A stretch of DNA of 64,000 nucleotides from Colwellia sp. PAMC 21821. GTDB taxonomy: Bacteria; Pseudomonadota; Gammaproteobacteria; Enterobacterales; Alteromonadaceae. How positions within the stretch are numbered: the stretch's first letter is position 1; every line of letters begins with the position of its first letter. The stretch spans positions 1,426,001-1,490,000 of the forward strand of contig NZ_CP014943.1 in assembly GCF_002077175.1 (NCBI RefSeq), written 5' to 3'. The translations under genes were made by a program, and so were the position numbers. This document shows positions 37,301-47,390 of this stretch, in pieces. The notes under the pieces were generated by a model. That model made no database searches, was not told the origin of the DNA, and saw only the letters and a list, made by a program, of their open reading frames with translations.

Positions 37301-37599
37301 ATTACACGCTTAAGGCCTTGAACTGTTTCCAATGCTTCTTCAATTTTAATCGTTATACCTTCTTCAACCTCCTGCGGCGCAGCTCCTGGGTATGGCGCAG
37401 CATAAGAAATCCAATTAACTTTAACTTGTGGAAACATTTGCTTATTAATGGTTTGAATAGTTAAAAAACCACCCACTAAAATAAAAATCATTAATAAGTT
37501 AGCTGCAACGCTATTACGGGCAAACCAAGCTATTATTCCGCTGTTAGTATCAATGCTATGATCAATTTCTGCGGTTTTTTTAGGTGTAACAGTTGTCAT
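34396..37599 (-). CDS. RND efflux transporter, HAE1-type permease
   Basis: A 1067-residue inner-membrane pump with the AcrB layout: 12 membrane helices and two large periplasmic loops. The proton relay acids are present as the Asp pair in ILGIVVDDAIVMGE. The second half has AAAGVVVNDSLVMVDYVN. The class is the multidrug/hydrophobe (HAE1) rather than the heavy-metal group, judged by the absence of the metal relay motif; sequence alone does not give the substrate. It sits 2 bp downstream of the membrane-fusion gene. No outer-membrane channel gene or TetR repressor is adjacent. Confidence 0.92.
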   Translation of the reverse strand: MTTVTPKKTAEIDHSIDTNSGIIAWFARNSVAANLLMIFILVGGFLTIQTINKQMFPQVKVNWISYAAPYPGAAPQEVEEGITIKIEEALETVQGLKRVITYSNRNFSNGWFEVELDYDPQVVLEEVKSAIDSISSFPDGMERIKIEREKFRQEVMYLSLYGDLTNGELKELGRKIHNEIQQLPTINISDLFSGLNYEISIEVSKDKLREYGLSFNDIANAVRSYSRNMSAGQIRAENGYINLRVENQAYRGHEFEQIPVVTLADGTRIVLGELATIIDGFEEGLQYSKFNGKNSVTLFIGAADNQSITDIASVVKKYVEEKSLILPTGVKLETWVDMTYYLEGRLNMMVDNMKSGAVLVFLMLALFLRVRLAFWVMMGLPVCFLGTLLVMPLEFVNVTINVISLFAFILVLGIVVDDAIVMGESAHDEIEEHGHSTDNVIRGVKRVAMPATFGVLTTIAVFLPFLFGEGPSSAFGKAIGSVVILCLIFSLIESKLILPAHLVKMKMKAFNPKNPIDRLRLWVDTKLKGFIDNVYSPALALFIQYRYGVFMFFISLMLISAGLFSGGFVRFVGQPKIPHDFPRVTVEMNVDASEKATLDTLLKIQGVINKIDQDIEAKYGNSMISDMQVDLRSRTSGQIMVKLVIPELRPMDTFELSDLWRKAIPNYPGVKSFNIGDNLFGGGRDDGDIAFRLESKNDAELLAAAKELKAKLNSLKGIGDVNDSRQTSAQEVQFELKALAYSLNLTLANIASQVNYSFYGLEAQRILRDSEEVKVMVRYPLDQRSSVGHVDDVMIQAPNGAELPLSELAVITLQEGVTSIRRENGNRTINVWASVDADQVEPFKVANDIRDNFIPELLRKYPQVKSEVTGSIQEEMDGADSQLRDFVISSMIIFSLLAIPLKSYSQAAMIMVVIPFGVIGAVIGHFILGMDLNALSIMGILAAAGVVVNDSLVMVDYVNNARKRGVRLVDAVMHAGGKRFRAIMLTSITTFIGLVPIIFFEVSAQAKIVIPMAVSLAFGVLFATIVTLVLIPCLYLIIEDIKALFKRKKKVPDTTTPALDNLKSETL

Positions 37600-37601
37600 G
37601 A

Positions 37602-38819
37602 TTATTCCCCAGAGCCACTGTCATTTTTTGCAATTTGTGACTCGCTGTCTTTAATGTCAACGTCTTCTTCACTGCTTTGTTGCGACTTATCACCAATTAA
37701 AGCTAATTTCATACCATCGACTGGATAATCAAGTGCTGAAACTATCAATTGATCACCGTCAGATATACCACTTGAAATAATGACATTTTCACCATCTTGA
37801 CGGACAATTGTAACGGTTGAATAATGTAATTTAGACTCACTATTTAACAGCGCAACACGACCATTTGTCACTAAATAACGAGGAACAATAGCGGCTTGGT
37901 CGAGAGCGACACCTAAGATTTTAGCATTGACGTAAGCGCCAAAACGTAGCGGTGTTTTTTCATTTTTTTCAGATAATGCATACGGGTCGAAAATTTCAGC
38001 CACCAAATAACTCATGCGGCTTGTACTATCAATAACGCCTTCGCTACGTGCAATTCTAGCCGCCCATACAATTTCACTGCCCGCAAATGTACCGGATAAA
38101 TTAACCGTGGCGTCTTTACCTTGGGCAATTAAAAACTCTAGTTGATTATCGGCAACGGGCAAACGCACTTCAGCAACTGCCGTACCTAATAATTTACCTA
38201 ATAGACTCCCAGTACCAACAAACGAGCCTAAGCCAACATTACGGCTGTCAATCATAGCGTCATAAGGTGCTCTAACTTCCGTTCGCTCTAAATTGCGTTT
38301 CGCCCGTAAAATTGACGCTTGAGCTGATTTTACTCGCGCTATTTCTTGCGCTAATTGTGGTTTACGTAAACTTAATTCTGTTGGTGACGTATCGGTAATT
38401 TGCTTCCATTCTTGCTTGGCAACTTGACCTTGAGCGCGTTCCGTTTCTAAAGATGCACGGGCTGATGCCATTGTCGCTTCAGCTTCAATAAGTGCCGCTT
38501 CATAATCATTAGGATCTATGCGCGCCAATAGTTGGCCTTCTTTGACAAAACCACCTCGAACAAATGTTGCCGATAGCTCGACAATTTGTCCGCTAACTTG
38601 CGCCACTAATTCAGTTTCATATTTAGGCTTAACTACCCCATACGAATCTACATCTAAGGTCATTGGTGCAAGCGAGATCGCTTCAACAGCAACAATAGGG
38701 GTATTATCAACCTCTTCTTTTTCTTGCGGCGGTTTTTTCATACTTGAAAATGCAAAGAAAATTAAAACACCGGCGATTAGAATGACAATAGGTATAATTA
38801 TTTGTTTTTTCCGTGTCAC
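37602..38819 (-). CDS. RND efflux membrane-fusion protein
   Basis: The 405-residue periplasmic adaptor of the efflux pump at 34396. One hydrophobic N-terminal segment (about 7-26) anchors it or acts as signal. It has the lipoyl-like half motifs (VSGQIVELSATFVRGGFVKEGQLLARID and VRAPYDAMIDSRNVGLGSFVG), a helical hairpin between them, and a beta-barrel region. The start is GTG (38817-38819) with GAGGAC upstream. The C-terminal tail is acidic and serine-rich. Operon order is adaptor then pump. Confidence 0.92.
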   Translation of the reverse strand: MTRKKQIIIPIVILIAGVLIFFAFSSMKKPPQEKEEVDNTPIVAVEAISLAPMTLDVDSYGVVKPKYETELVAQVSGQIVELSATFVRGGFVKEGQLLARIDPNDYEAALIEAEATMASARASLETERAQGQVAKQEWKQITDTSPTELSLRKPQLAQEIARVKSAQASILRAKRNLERTEVRAPYDAMIDSRNVGLGSFVGTGSLLGKLLGTAVAEVRLPVADNQLEFLIAQGKDATVNLSGTFAGSEIVWAARIARSEGVIDSTSRMSYLVAEIFDPYALSEKNEKTPLRFGAYVNAKILGVALDQAAIVPRYLVTNGRVALLNSESKLHYSTVTIVRQDGENVIISSGISDGDQLIVSALDYPVDGMKLALIGDKSQQSSEEDVDIKDSESQIAKNDSGSGE

Positions 38820-39442
38820 AATGACGTCCTCATAGAGTCTATAATTTTATAATTTTTAGTTTCGTGGCAATAGGATACAGAAATTATTGGCTACAAAAAC
38901 TAACAAAGTTGTAAATGCTTGTTACAAAATTCACGCCGACTTTCAGCAATTGACTAAATTATACTAAAAAAAGCCTATATAACAAACAGTTGGATAAATA
39001 TATTTTCAGATATATAAAATACTTAGGTTAAAATTAATTATCACTTTATTAACATGTTGGTTTTTTTCGCTAAATAATTAACTTTTTAAAAAATTTTTAG
39101 TCGATATTACACACAAGAATAAACGTAATACCATTGTTATGAATGAGACGATTTACGGCAATACGTAGCGATAACAAAAAAAAAGCTAATCCATTGTTAT
39201 AATTATTAAATAATTAAAAATTTATGTATTGCACTCCGTAAAGTTCAGCAGTAGCTTATTATGCTTGATATCAATATTGCGCAAACAACTGTACCTACTC
39301 CTGCCTCATCATTATTAACTAGTAGCGCTAAATTAATACGGTAAAACCAACAGTTACAATTTAATATGAAATAAACTCACTGGGAGCTTGTACCTGCAAT
39401 TAAATACATTAAAATTAATCATCAACTCATTGAGGGTAATTT
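38820..39442. other. Long AT-rich intergenic region
   Basis: Between the divergent efflux operon and the terB-like gene, 623 bp contain no ORF, tRNA or recognised RNA. The segment holds two copies of CCATTGTTAT about 60 bp apart (near 39133 and 39193). It must contain the promoters of both flanking units, but no clear -35/-10 pair stands out. Confidence 0.6.
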
Positions 39443-39904
39443 ATGTTGTCAAAAATTAGTGCATTTTTTCAAGCGTTAGGTGAAGCAGATAACCAACAAG
39501 CAAACGAATTAAGCTTAGAAATCGCCTGTAGCGTTTTATTGTGCGAAGTCATGCTTGCCGATGGTCAACTCGATAATGCTGAACAACAAAAACTCAACCA
39601 TATTATTGCTAGCCAGTTTCAATTGTCGAACGCAGAAGTGGCAGAAATCATAAAACACGCGCTTGTGCTTTGTGAAAACGCGACGGACTTTTATCAATTC
39701 ACCTCTAAAATAAACGAAAATTACAGCCTTGAAGAGCGTATAAAAATGCTAGAGCTTCTATGGCAAATGGCTTATGCCGATGGTGAGTTGGCAAGTATTG
39801 AAGAGCATATTATCCGTAAAATCGCAGATTTGTTGCATTTGCGACACAGTGAATATATTCAAACTAAGTTAAATATTCAATCTAATATAAGCACAGTTAA
39901 ATAA
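39443..39904 (+). CDS. TerB-like tellurite-resistance domain protein
   Basis: A 153-residue cytoplasmic helical protein of the TerB superfamily. The hallmark acidic motif occurs twice: VMLADGQLDNAEQQKL (about 36-51) and MAYADGELASIEEHII (about 110-125), the two metal-binding half repeats of the fold. No other ter genes are close, so tellurite resistance is not implied. The gene begins after GAGGGTAATTT, a fair ribosome site. Confidence 0.85.
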   Translation: MLSKISAFFQALGEADNQQANELSLEIACSVLLCEVMLADGQLDNAEQQKLNHIIASQFQLSNAEVAEIIKHALVLCENATDFYQFTSKINENYSLEERIKMLELLWQMAYADGELASIEEHIIRKIADLLHLRHSEYIQTKLNIQSNISTVK

Positions 39905-39989
39905 AATTTGTTTCTACAGGGAAAATGATAGTTAACTTGCCACTAAATCGGTTATTATAGCCGCAAGTTAACTGACCTCAAGAATCCAC

Positions 39990-40826
39990 ATGGCAAGCAT
40001 CGGAAAATACAACACCCTCCCTGTAGTAGCAATTACTGATAAAGGCGCATATTTAAATGCAAATGAATTAGGCGAACTTTTATTACCTAATCGTTTTGTG
40101 CCTGAAGATTGCCAAATAGGCAGTGAAGTTAAGGTTTTTATCTATGCTGATACCGCTGACCGTATTGTCGCAACAACAGAAAAGCCATTTGCGGAAGTTG
40201 ATCAATTCGCTTCTTTGAAAGTGAGCCAAGTAAATAAAATGGGCGCTTTTCTTGATTGGGGTTTACCGAAAGATTTACTCGTGCCTTATAACCAACAACA
40301 TAGCGAAATGGAAGTTGGCAAATATTACTTGGTTAGAATATTTCTTGATTTAAAAACAGATCGTTTAGTTGCCTCTAGTAAACTGGATAAGTTTATCGAT
40401 ATTTGGCCAGCTGACTATCAAAAGTGGGATAAAGTCACATTAACTATCGCCTCTAAAACTGACCTCGGTTTTAAAGCCATTATTAATGACCTGCATTGGG
40501 GTTTACTTTACGATAATGAGATCTTTAAGCCACTACGTACCGGTAAAAAAATTACCGGTTATATCAAACAAGTGCGTGAAGATGGTCGCATTGATTTATC
40601 GTTAACCCGTCCAGGTGAAGGTAAAGTTAAAGACTTTAGTGAAAAATTATTAGCCCATATTGCTGAACATGACGGTTTTAGTCCACTGCATGATAAAAGC
40701 GACCCTGAATTGATAAAACGTATTTTAGGGGTGAGTAAAAAGACTTTTAAAGCTACGGTGGGTAATTTAATGAAAAACGGTAAAATTACCATCGAAGCTA
40801 ACGGTATTCGTTTAAAAGATTCTTAA
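39990..40826 (+). CDS. S1-domain RNA-binding protein, CvfB/YitL-like
   Basis: A 278-residue cytoplasmic protein of the CvfB family: three OB/S1-like domains and a C-terminal winged helix (FKATVGNLMKNGKITIEANGIRLK). The second module has the S1 pattern VNKMGAFLDWGLPKDLLVPYNQQ. CvfB of Staphylococcus binds RNA and affects virulence gene expression; the role in proteobacteria is less clear. A terminator follows. Confidence 0.9.
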   Translation: MASIGKYNTLPVVAITDKGAYLNANELGELLLPNRFVPEDCQIGSEVKVFIYADTADRIVATTEKPFAEVDQFASLKVSQVNKMGAFLDWGLPKDLLVPYNQQHSEMEVGKYYLVRIFLDLKTDRLVASSKLDKFIDIWPADYQKWDKVTLTIASKTDLGFKAIINDLHWGLLYDNEIFKPLRTGKKITGYIKQVREDGRIDLSLTRPGEGKVKDFSEKLLAHIAEHDGFSPLHDKSDPELIKRILGVSKKTFKATVGNLMKNGKITIEANGIRLKDS

Positions 40827-40845
40827 TTTCAAGCTATTTGAAAAC

Positions 40846-40870
40846 AAAAAAGCCCTTACGGGCTTTTTTT
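40846..40870 (+). terminator. Bidirectional terminator between cvfB-like gene and tldD
   Basis: GCCC-TTAC-GGGC stem flanked by A6 and T7, placed between two convergent genes. The A and T runs allow use on both strands. Confidence 0.85.
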
Positions 40871-40896
40871 ATGTCATTTGAAATTATAGACAGTAG

Positions 40897-42345
40897 TTAT
40901 TGCGTGCCACCGACTGTCATTTCATCAATTTTTAACGTTGGCTGACCAACACCGACAGGTAAGCTCTGGCCGTCTTTTCCACAAACACCGACGCCAGCAT
41001 CTAACTTCAAGTCATTGCCAACCATACTAACGTTTTTCATCGCTTCAGGACCACTGCCAATTAAGGTAGCACCTTTGATCGGTGAGGTAATTTCACCATT
41101 TTCAATTAAATAAGCTTCTGAGCTAGTGAAGACAAATTTTCCTGACGTAATGTCAACTTGGCCACCGGCAAAATTTGGCGCGTAAATGCCTTTTTTCACT
41201 GACTTAATAATATCTTCAGGCTTATGCTCACCAGCCAACATATAAGTGTTTGTCATGCGTGGCATAGGTAAATGTGCATAAGATTCACGGCGACCATTAC
41301 CTGTTGGTTTTACACCCATTAGACCGGCATTATGTTTGTCTTGCATATAGCCTTTAAGCACACCTTTTTCGATAAGCACATTATATTGCCCTGGTGTACC
41401 TTCATCATCGATGCTTATTGAACCTCGGCGATTTGCCATAGTGCCATCATCAATAATAGTACATAAATCAGAAGTAACTTTCTGGCCGATTTTACCCGAA
41501 AATGCTGAAGAGCCTTTACGGTTAAAGTCACCTTCTAAGCCATGACCAACTGCTTCATGTAATAATACGCCTGGCCAACCCGCGCCTAGAACAACCGGTA
41601 ATAAGCCAGCAGGTGAATCTATAGCAACTAAATTCACTAACGCTTGACGCACGGCTTCTTCAGCATAGGCTAAGTAGCGAGGTTTATTGTTATCCAACTC
41701 AAAAAAGTAGCTATAATCTGTACGCGCGCCACCACCAGAACTAGCACGTTCTCGCTTGCCGTTTTCTTCGACTAAAACAGAACAGTTAAGACGTACTAAT
41801 GGCCGTATATCAGTAGCATACGTGCCGTCACTAGCAGCAACTAATATTTTTTCATAAACACCTGACAAGTTAACAATCACTTGTTTTACACGTTTATCGA
41901 CACTACGTGCATGCGCTTCAACTTCATGTAGCAAGGTTATTTTTTGCTCTTGAGGCAAACTAGCAAGTGGATCTAATGCTTTATATTGCTCAGGATTTTG
42001 CTGCATTTTTTTGCCATCAAACACTTGCACACGTGCAGATTTTTCAGCATTAGCGATACCTTTAGCAGCGTCAGCCGCTTTGGTTAACGCAGCAGGTGAA
42101 ATATCATCAGAGTAAGCAAAACCTGTTTTTTCACCAGATATAGCGCGTACACCAACACCACGCTCAATGTTATAAGAGCCTTCTTTGACTATACCATCTT
42201 CCAACATCCACGATTCGTGACTACTAGATTGGAAATACAAATCAGCTAAATCTATTTTACGTTGGAAAATGTTATCCAACGTATCCATGAGCATGCTTTC
42301 ATCAATTTCACTATCAGCTAAAAGCTCTATCTCAACATTATTCAT
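40897..42345 (-). CDS. tldD: Metalloprotease TldD
   Basis: TldD forms a heterodimer with TldE (PmbA) and degrades unfolded peptides; it also matures microcin and helps remove CcdA. The 482-residue protein has the zinc motif HEAVGH at 263-268 and [17 protein letters not shown] near the C-terminus, which contains the third ligand Cys region. The partner gene is not in the window. The ATG overlaps the end of the nitrilase gene by 8 bp, so both belong to the yhdP operon. Confidence 0.96.
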   Translation of the reverse strand: MNNVEIELLADSEIDESMLMDTLDNIFQRKIDLADLYFQSSSHESWMLEDGIVKEGSYNIERGVGVRAISGEKTGFAYSDDISPAALTKAADAAKGIANAEKSARVQVFDGKKMQQNPEQYKALDPLASLPQEQKITLLHEVEAHARSVDKRVKQVIVNLSGVYEKILVAASDGTYATDIRPLVRLNCSVLVEENGKRERASSGGGARTDYSYFFELDNNKPRYLAYAEEAVRQALVNLVAIDSPAGLLPVVLGAGWPGVLLHEAVGHGLEGDFNRKGSSAFSGKIGQKVTSDLCTIIDDGTMANRRGSISIDDEGTPGQYNVLIEKGVLKGYMQDKHNAGLMGVKPTGNGRRESYAHLPMPRMTNTYMLAGEHKPEDIIKSVKKGIYAPNFAGGQVDITSGKFVFTSSEAYLIENGEITSPIKGATLIGSGPEAMKNVSMVGNDLKLDAGVGVCGKDGQSLPVGVGQPTLKIDEMTVGGTQ

Positions 42346-43186
42346 ACGACATCAACTTATTTTTAAAACGATTATGAGTGGCAACAGGCATAGCTTTACG
42401 CACCTTGTCTACTTCTTGTTCTTGGTAATCAGCACAAATGATACCTTTTCCGGTATCAAGCTGAGTCAGTATTTCGCCCCATGGGCTGATAATCATACTG
42501 TGGCCCCAAGTTTCCCGGCCATTTAAATGCACACCTTCTTGCCCTGCGGCAACGATATAAACCTGATTTTCAATTGCGCGCGCCTGCAATAAAGTTTGCC
42601 AATGCGCGGCACCTGTTACGCGAGTAAAAGCGCTAGGTACAGTAATTATTTTTGCTCCTTGTTGGCACAACTGGCGAAATAGTTCAGGAAAACGTAGATC
42701 ATAGCAAATCGTCAAACCAATATTAACGCCAGCAGCTTGTACCACACTGATACGATCACCCGCTTTGGCATAGCGTGATTCAAGGTAGTTTTTTTCACTG
42801 TCTTGTACCGCTACATCAAATAGGTGTATTTTATCATAACCACCTAATTCTGTACCTTCTGGTGAAAATACAAAACAACTATTAGTAAATTTTTCTTGTT
42901 GGTCTGATATCACCGGAATGCTACCGGCCACCAAAAAAACATTATATTTGCTCGCTAGCTTTCCGAGTCGACCTTTCAGTTCATTGGTTGCTTGATTTTC
43001 TCGTGCTAATGCCAATTGTTCTTTATCTTTACCACCAAAAAACAAGCAGCATTCAGGTAACAAAACCAATTGTTGTTGTGCTTTCTCTAGGGTAGCTAAT
43101 TGCCGTTCAATATCCGCAATATTATCTTCAACACTCGTATTGGAAGACATTTGTATCGCACAAAGTTGCATTATTTTATTTGTCAT
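42338..43186 (-). CDS. Carbon-nitrogen hydrolase (nitrilase/NIT2-like)
   Basis: A 282-residue cytoplasmic amidase with the complete catalytic triad Glu45 (LLPECC), Lys119 (YDKIHLFD) and Cys161 ([12 protein letters not shown]). It resembles NIT1/NIT2 and YbeM proteins, some of which repair deaminated glutathione or act as omega-amidases; which of these applies is not decided. It overlaps tldD by 8 bp and begins 2 bp after the end of yhdP. Confidence 0.93.
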   Translation of the reverse strand: MTNKIMQLCAIQMSSNTSVEDNIADIERQLATLEKAQQQLVLLPECCLFFGGKDKEQLALARENQATNELKGRLGKLASKYNVFLVAGSIPVISDQQEKFTNSCFVFSPEGTELGGYDKIHLFDVAVQDSEKNYLESRYAKAGDRISVVQAAGVNIGLTICYDLRFPELFRQLCQQGAKIITVPSAFTRVTGAAHWQTLLQARAIENQVYIVAAGQEGVHLNGRETWGHSMIISPWGEILTQLDTGKGIICADYQEQEVDKVRKAMPVATHNRFKNKLMSYE

Positions 43187-43188
43187 TT

Positions 43189-46100
43189 TTATAAACCATC
43201 AAGATTATTGCCTTTAGGATCTGGCTCTTTCGGCTGTTCAGATCCCGAAGTTTCTGGAATACTATCAACGATTACAGGCGGAGAAGAGCGGCCAACGCTA
43301 ATATTCTGGTTTTTTCGGCTTACTTGCTTAAATTGCGGTTCGTCTAAATTTCCGGTCACTTCAAAATTGATCTCTGCAATTACTGTCGAGGTGATCACTT
43401 CATCGAGTGCTACTCCGGCTAAAAATGTGACAGGATTTAAAGTCGCAATCCAAGCTAATACCGGTAAGCTAGAGGTTAAGTTAGGCTTATATGACATACG
43501 ATAGTCGAGTTCACCATTATTTAAATTGGTATTACCCACTATGGTTAAATCACCTGCTGAGCCTTTCATCAGGACGTTATCTGTATATGCCACACCATCT
43601 TTTACCGTAAAATCACCTTTTAGCTCACTATAAAACATGCCATCACTAAAAATATCTCGAAAATCAAAACTTAATTTACGAACTAATGACTGCAAACTTA
43701 AAAAAGATAAAATACGTACGCCTTTATCATCAATATCAGCCAAATAACCATCATCAAATGTTGTAGACAACTCGCCATTAAATGTCGCTAGGGCAAAGTC
43801 ATGCGGCCCACCTTGCCAAGTAACGTCATAGTTCACCTCAACACCACTATCTTTGATAATCGATACATAACCTAAATTTTCTATTTCTTGCGCAACATTG
43901 TTAGCCGCTAAAGTCCCTGTAACGCTGGTTTGTGAGCTATCTTTTGTTAATCGCCATTTAGCGTCAAAGGCAACATTATTTTTACCACGTTTAGCGGTGA
44001 AATTTTTCAATAAGAGTGTATCTTCTTGGGTGCGAGCGATGTTAAACATGACCTCACCAAAGTCATAGTTGTCGTATTGGCAACTCGTACAGGTTACTCT
44101 TAGCGGTGGCAGATAAGCAAAAAAAGCAGCATTATTAGCATGGTCAATAAGCGGTAATATTGTTTGCTCTTTGGCATTTATTGGACCAGTACTATCTGTG
44201 CTGCTAATTTCAGCTGGTTTTACTTCACCTTTAGCCACATTAACGTCGCCAGCAACCGATAATGTCGGTACTGCCTCATTAGTCGTTTTTGTAACATCAG
44301 TAATTTTTGTCTCAGCATCAACAGCAGCTTCAGTGCCTGCTTTTTGTATAGAATCACTTTCAGCACTCTTTATATGGATAAAGTCGGCATTAATATCGAT
44401 ACCTTGTTGGTGCCAATCTGGATAAAACTTAGCTGAGCCTCTTAACTCTTTGGCATTAACATTGAGCAGCCAACCGTCCGTTTCGGGTAAGAAATCAAAA
44501 TTTACTTGCTGAAAGTCCTGCCCATAAACCTGCAAGTTGGCAACTTGGCCATGAATTTTTTCAGGTGCAGATAATAAACTTTGCTGACTCACCTCTGACA
44601 CTACTTTATTTTCAGCAGTGCTTAATTCGGTTGGCGCTGATTCAACCGCAGCCAAAATATCTAACACTAAAGGTTGCCATTGCTCGAAATCCGCTTTTTC
44701 AACATCAGCAGTAATATGAAACCCGGAAGTTGGTAACCATGATTGTTGTTTTCCTAACACTAAGTGAGCCAAAGAAAAACTTGTTTTCTGGTGATCAAGT
44801 AAACCATAAAAATTCACTTTATTGCCAACTTCAGCTTTTATGGTGCTATTTAATTCATCACCAAAGGCATGAATACTCACCGCTAATTTTTCATCAGTAG
44901 CTTTAGTAAAGGGAGCAGGTATTGCTAAAGCTACATTATGTAGCTCTGTATTTATTTGATAATCATAAAAGGATTTATCACCAATAAACTCTAATGCCAA
45001 TAGTCCTTGCCATGCTACTGCACCTTTAGCATATTTCACTAAATCATTGGGTAATTGCGCTTGCCAGTGCTTATTTTTCCATTGGCCTAGGGTTTCAATA
45101 TTCACACTATAAAGTTCAGACTTTTTCTTCGCCTCAACATTTACCGTTAGTGGCATGCCACGCCAGTCGAGCTTGACACCCGTTGCTGTTATCACGTCAT
45201 TGTAATAATCTAAACGGCCGTTAACTTGTGTAAAGTCCATGCTAGGTGCTTGCAGTGCCACGGTATTATTTTTAAAATCAACGTGACCCTTAGCAATAAC
45301 CGCATCCGTGTTTTGTAACGGGAGTATTAGCGAGAAATCACCGTCGATAGGGCCTGAAATAATAACTTGTTCTAACGTTACACCGACCGAGTCTTGCATT
45401 GGACTAGCGTTCATTAATTGGGTGACTAATTGCGGCTGTGTTTGAGCAAAACTCGCATCAACCGTCAACACTCCCTCGCCTGCTAAATCTGCAATTGCAG
45501 CCTCAACGCCGGCAACATCAATGCCTGATAATGTCCCTTCTCGCCCTGTAATTAGCATACTGTTATTGGTAAAATTAAGATTTGCGGAAAAGTTTTCTAT
45601 TGCTGGCCACTGTGGGTCAAACTTAAATGTACTTTGAGATAATTCTGCATCAACCACAAAAATGCCTTCATGGTTATTAAATGGAAAACTTTCAAGCGGG
45701 CCATTAAATAACACTAGTGCTTGATTAATCTCACCATCAACAATAGCAGCGTTGAGGTAGTTAACTAAATTGTCGCCCATTAATAAATGAGGATAGAAAT
45801 ATTCAGCGTATTTAGCATCGCCGTCACTCACACTTGCTAGCAATGCCATAGTAACGGGCTGACCTGCTACACTATTAACGTTAAGATCAGCTTGCAACGT
45901 TATTTGTGGCGAGTTAAACGCTATATTTTCAACTGAAAGCTGCCAGCTATTAGCTGAAAACTTTGCGTTGATCAAACTACTTAAGCGTTTATATGGAATA
46001 GGGTATTTAAAGTGTTTATCAAAATGAAGTGCGCCATCAACAGCATTCAGCGATATTTGCAGCTGGTTATTAGCATAAACTAATTCGCCACTAACATTAT

Positions 46101-47322
46101 CAATGCCCGGAATACCTTGACTAAAATGGCTATCAACATCGCTAAATGTTGCGGTTATGGCGGTATCATTTGCGTTACTACGAAAATAAATATTTTCAAC
46201 TCTACCTACAGCGTCGAGGTCGAATAGTAATTTTTCAAGACCAACATTGTCAGATAATAAAGGCGATATGCCGGCAAAACTTGCCAGTTCTATGGCATTA
46301 ATATAACCATTAATATGTTCGCCATTAACATTAGCCAATAGCGATAGCTGGTTAGTTTCCACACCATTTCGTTTAATCGTTATTGGCGAAGTTGCCACGC
46401 TAAAGTTCAATGCTTCTAACGTTTTTATCTGAATATCACCGCCAGCAATTTCAAATGTTTGTGCTTTACCTTCATGCTGCCAGATAATTTCATTTTTACC
46501 CAAAGCGAACTGAATAAACTCTGGTTTACCTGCTTTAATTTTTAACCAAGCATTAAAATTAATGGCAGAATGCGTATTAGCATCCTTTATGGCTAAAGCT
46601 CGCCCTAGCCAAGGGGTAATATCGATTTCATTAGCCTCAAGATAAGCTTGCCCGCTCAACTTGTCGAACCTAGGGCCTTGAAAGTCTAATAAAACTTTTA
46701 AATTATTTGAGCTCAGGCCGTCAACAATAACGGTACCGTTAGCACGGTGACGATTATGCTTATTTACCCAAAACATTTCATTAATGGTAAAAGCTTTTAC
46801 GCCCGCTGCAGTATGATAAAGCACATGACTATCGCGAATGGAAAAACGAGATATTTGTTCGAGTAATATCGAAGAAAGTGAATCTAATAAACTGTCATTA
46901 CCTGCTTGGTCATTACCTATATCTTCAGCTGAATTGATCAAAGACGCTTGTTCAAACGCTAATTCTGCACCTGAAATAACAAAATCTTGTGTAACAACTT
47001 GCCCCGAGCGAATGGTGCGCCAAAAGTTTAATTCAACGGCTAAGCTATCAATATATATTTGACTGTTGTTACTGGAAAAAAGCTCAACTTTTTGGCTGAT
47101 CAATGTCGGGCCTGATTTGCCCCAGCCCATACTTAGCGAGCCGATAGATATATTACTGTTATAGCTGCTATTTAAATAATCTTCGACATCTTGACGATAA
47201 TTGTGCGCATAAGGCAAAAATAATCGTAATAAGCTGATCAACACGGCAAAAACTACTAACAAAACTGCTAATAGTTTATACAGGCGTTTAAGCCACTTAT
47301 TTAATACCGAAGAAACACTCAT
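43189..47322 (-). CDS. yhdP: AsmA-like inter-membrane lipid transport protein YhdP
   Basis: A 1377-residue protein with one N-terminal membrane anchor (about 14-35), the rest a long periplasmic chain of repeated beta-rich segments (YhdP central and AsmA-like C-terminal domains). In E. coli, YhdP works with TamB and YdbH in moving phospholipids to the outer membrane. A low-complexity Thr/Ala/Glu stretch (about 975-1040) is probably a flexible insert. It lies between rng and the nitrilase gene, the order found in many gammaproteobacteria. Confidence 0.93.
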   Translation of the reverse strand: MSVSSVLNKWLKRLYKLLAVLLVVFAVLISLLRLFLPYAHNYRQDVEDYLNSSYNSNISIGSLSMGWGKSGPTLISQKVELFSSNNSQIYIDSLAVELNFWRTIRSGQVVTQDFVISGAELAFEQASLINSAEDIGNDQAGNDSLLDSLSSILLEQISRFSIRDSHVLYHTAAGVKAFTINEMFWVNKHNRHRANGTVIVDGLSSNNLKVLLDFQGPRFDKLSGQAYLEANEIDITPWLGRALAIKDANTHSAINFNAWLKIKAGKPEFIQFALGKNEIIWQHEGKAQTFEIAGGDIQIKTLEALNFSVATSPITIKRNGVETNQLSLLANVNGEHINGYINAIELASFAGISPLLSDNVGLEKLLFDLDAVGRVENIYFRSNANDTAITATFSDVDSHFSQGIPGIDNVSGELVYANNQLQISLNAVDGALHFDKHFKYPIPYKRLSSLINAKFSANSWQLSVENIAFNSPQITLQADLNVNSVAGQPVTMALLASVSDGDAKYAEYFYPHLLMGDNLVNYLNAAIVDGEINQALVLFNGPLESFPFNNHEGIFVVDAELSQSTFKFDPQWPAIENFSANLNFTNNSMLITGREGTLSGIDVAGVEAAIADLAGEGVLTVDASFAQTQPQLVTQLMNASPMQDSVGVTLEQVIISGPIDGDFSLILPLQNTDAVIAKGHVDFKNNTVALQAPSMDFTQVNGRLDYYNDVITATGVKLDWRGMPLTVNVEAKKKSELYSVNIETLGQWKNKHWQAQLPNDLVKYAKGAVAWQGLLALEFIGDKSFYDYQINTELHNVALAIPAPFTKATDEKLAVSIHAFGDELNSTIKAEVGNKVNFYGLLDHQKTSFSLAHLVLGKQQSWLPTSGFHITADVEKADFEQWQPLVLDILAAVESAPTELSTAENKVVSEVSQQSLLSAPEKIHGQVANLQVYGQDFQQVNFDFLPETDGWLLNVNAKELRGSAKFYPDWHQQGIDINADFIHIKSAESDSIQKAGTEAAVDAETKITDVTKTTNEAVPTLSVAGDVNVAKGEVKPAEISSTDSTGPINAKEQTILPLIDHANNAAFFAYLPPLRVTCTSCQYDNYDFGEVMFNIARTQEDTLLLKNFTAKRGKNNVAFDAKWRLTKDSSQTSVTGTLAANNVAQEIENLGYVSIIKDSGVEVNYDVTWQGGPHDFALATFNGELSTTFDDGYLADIDDKGVRILSFLSLQSLVRKLSFDFRDIFSDGMFYSELKGDFTVKDGVAYTDNVLMKGSAGDLTIVGNTNLNNGELDYRMSYKPNLTSSLPVLAWIATLNPVTFLAGVALDEVITSTVIAEINFEVTGNLDEPQFKQVSRKNQNISVGRSSPPVIVDSIPETSGSEQPKEPDPKGNNLDGL

Positions 47323-47390
47323 TACGTTTTAACCAAACCTTCAAATATCCTAAAATTTTACTAGTGACCATACCAAAACGCGAGTAACAA

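Noticed and set aside
38820..39442. Possible hidden small RNA or gene in the 623-bp gap
   Set aside because: No ORF, GC-rich stem or terminator was seen; only a short direct repeat CCATTGTTAT. Nothing supports a gene.
39443..39904. Tellurite resistance operon
   Set aside because: Only a single TerB-like gene is present; no terC, terD or related genes are adjacent.
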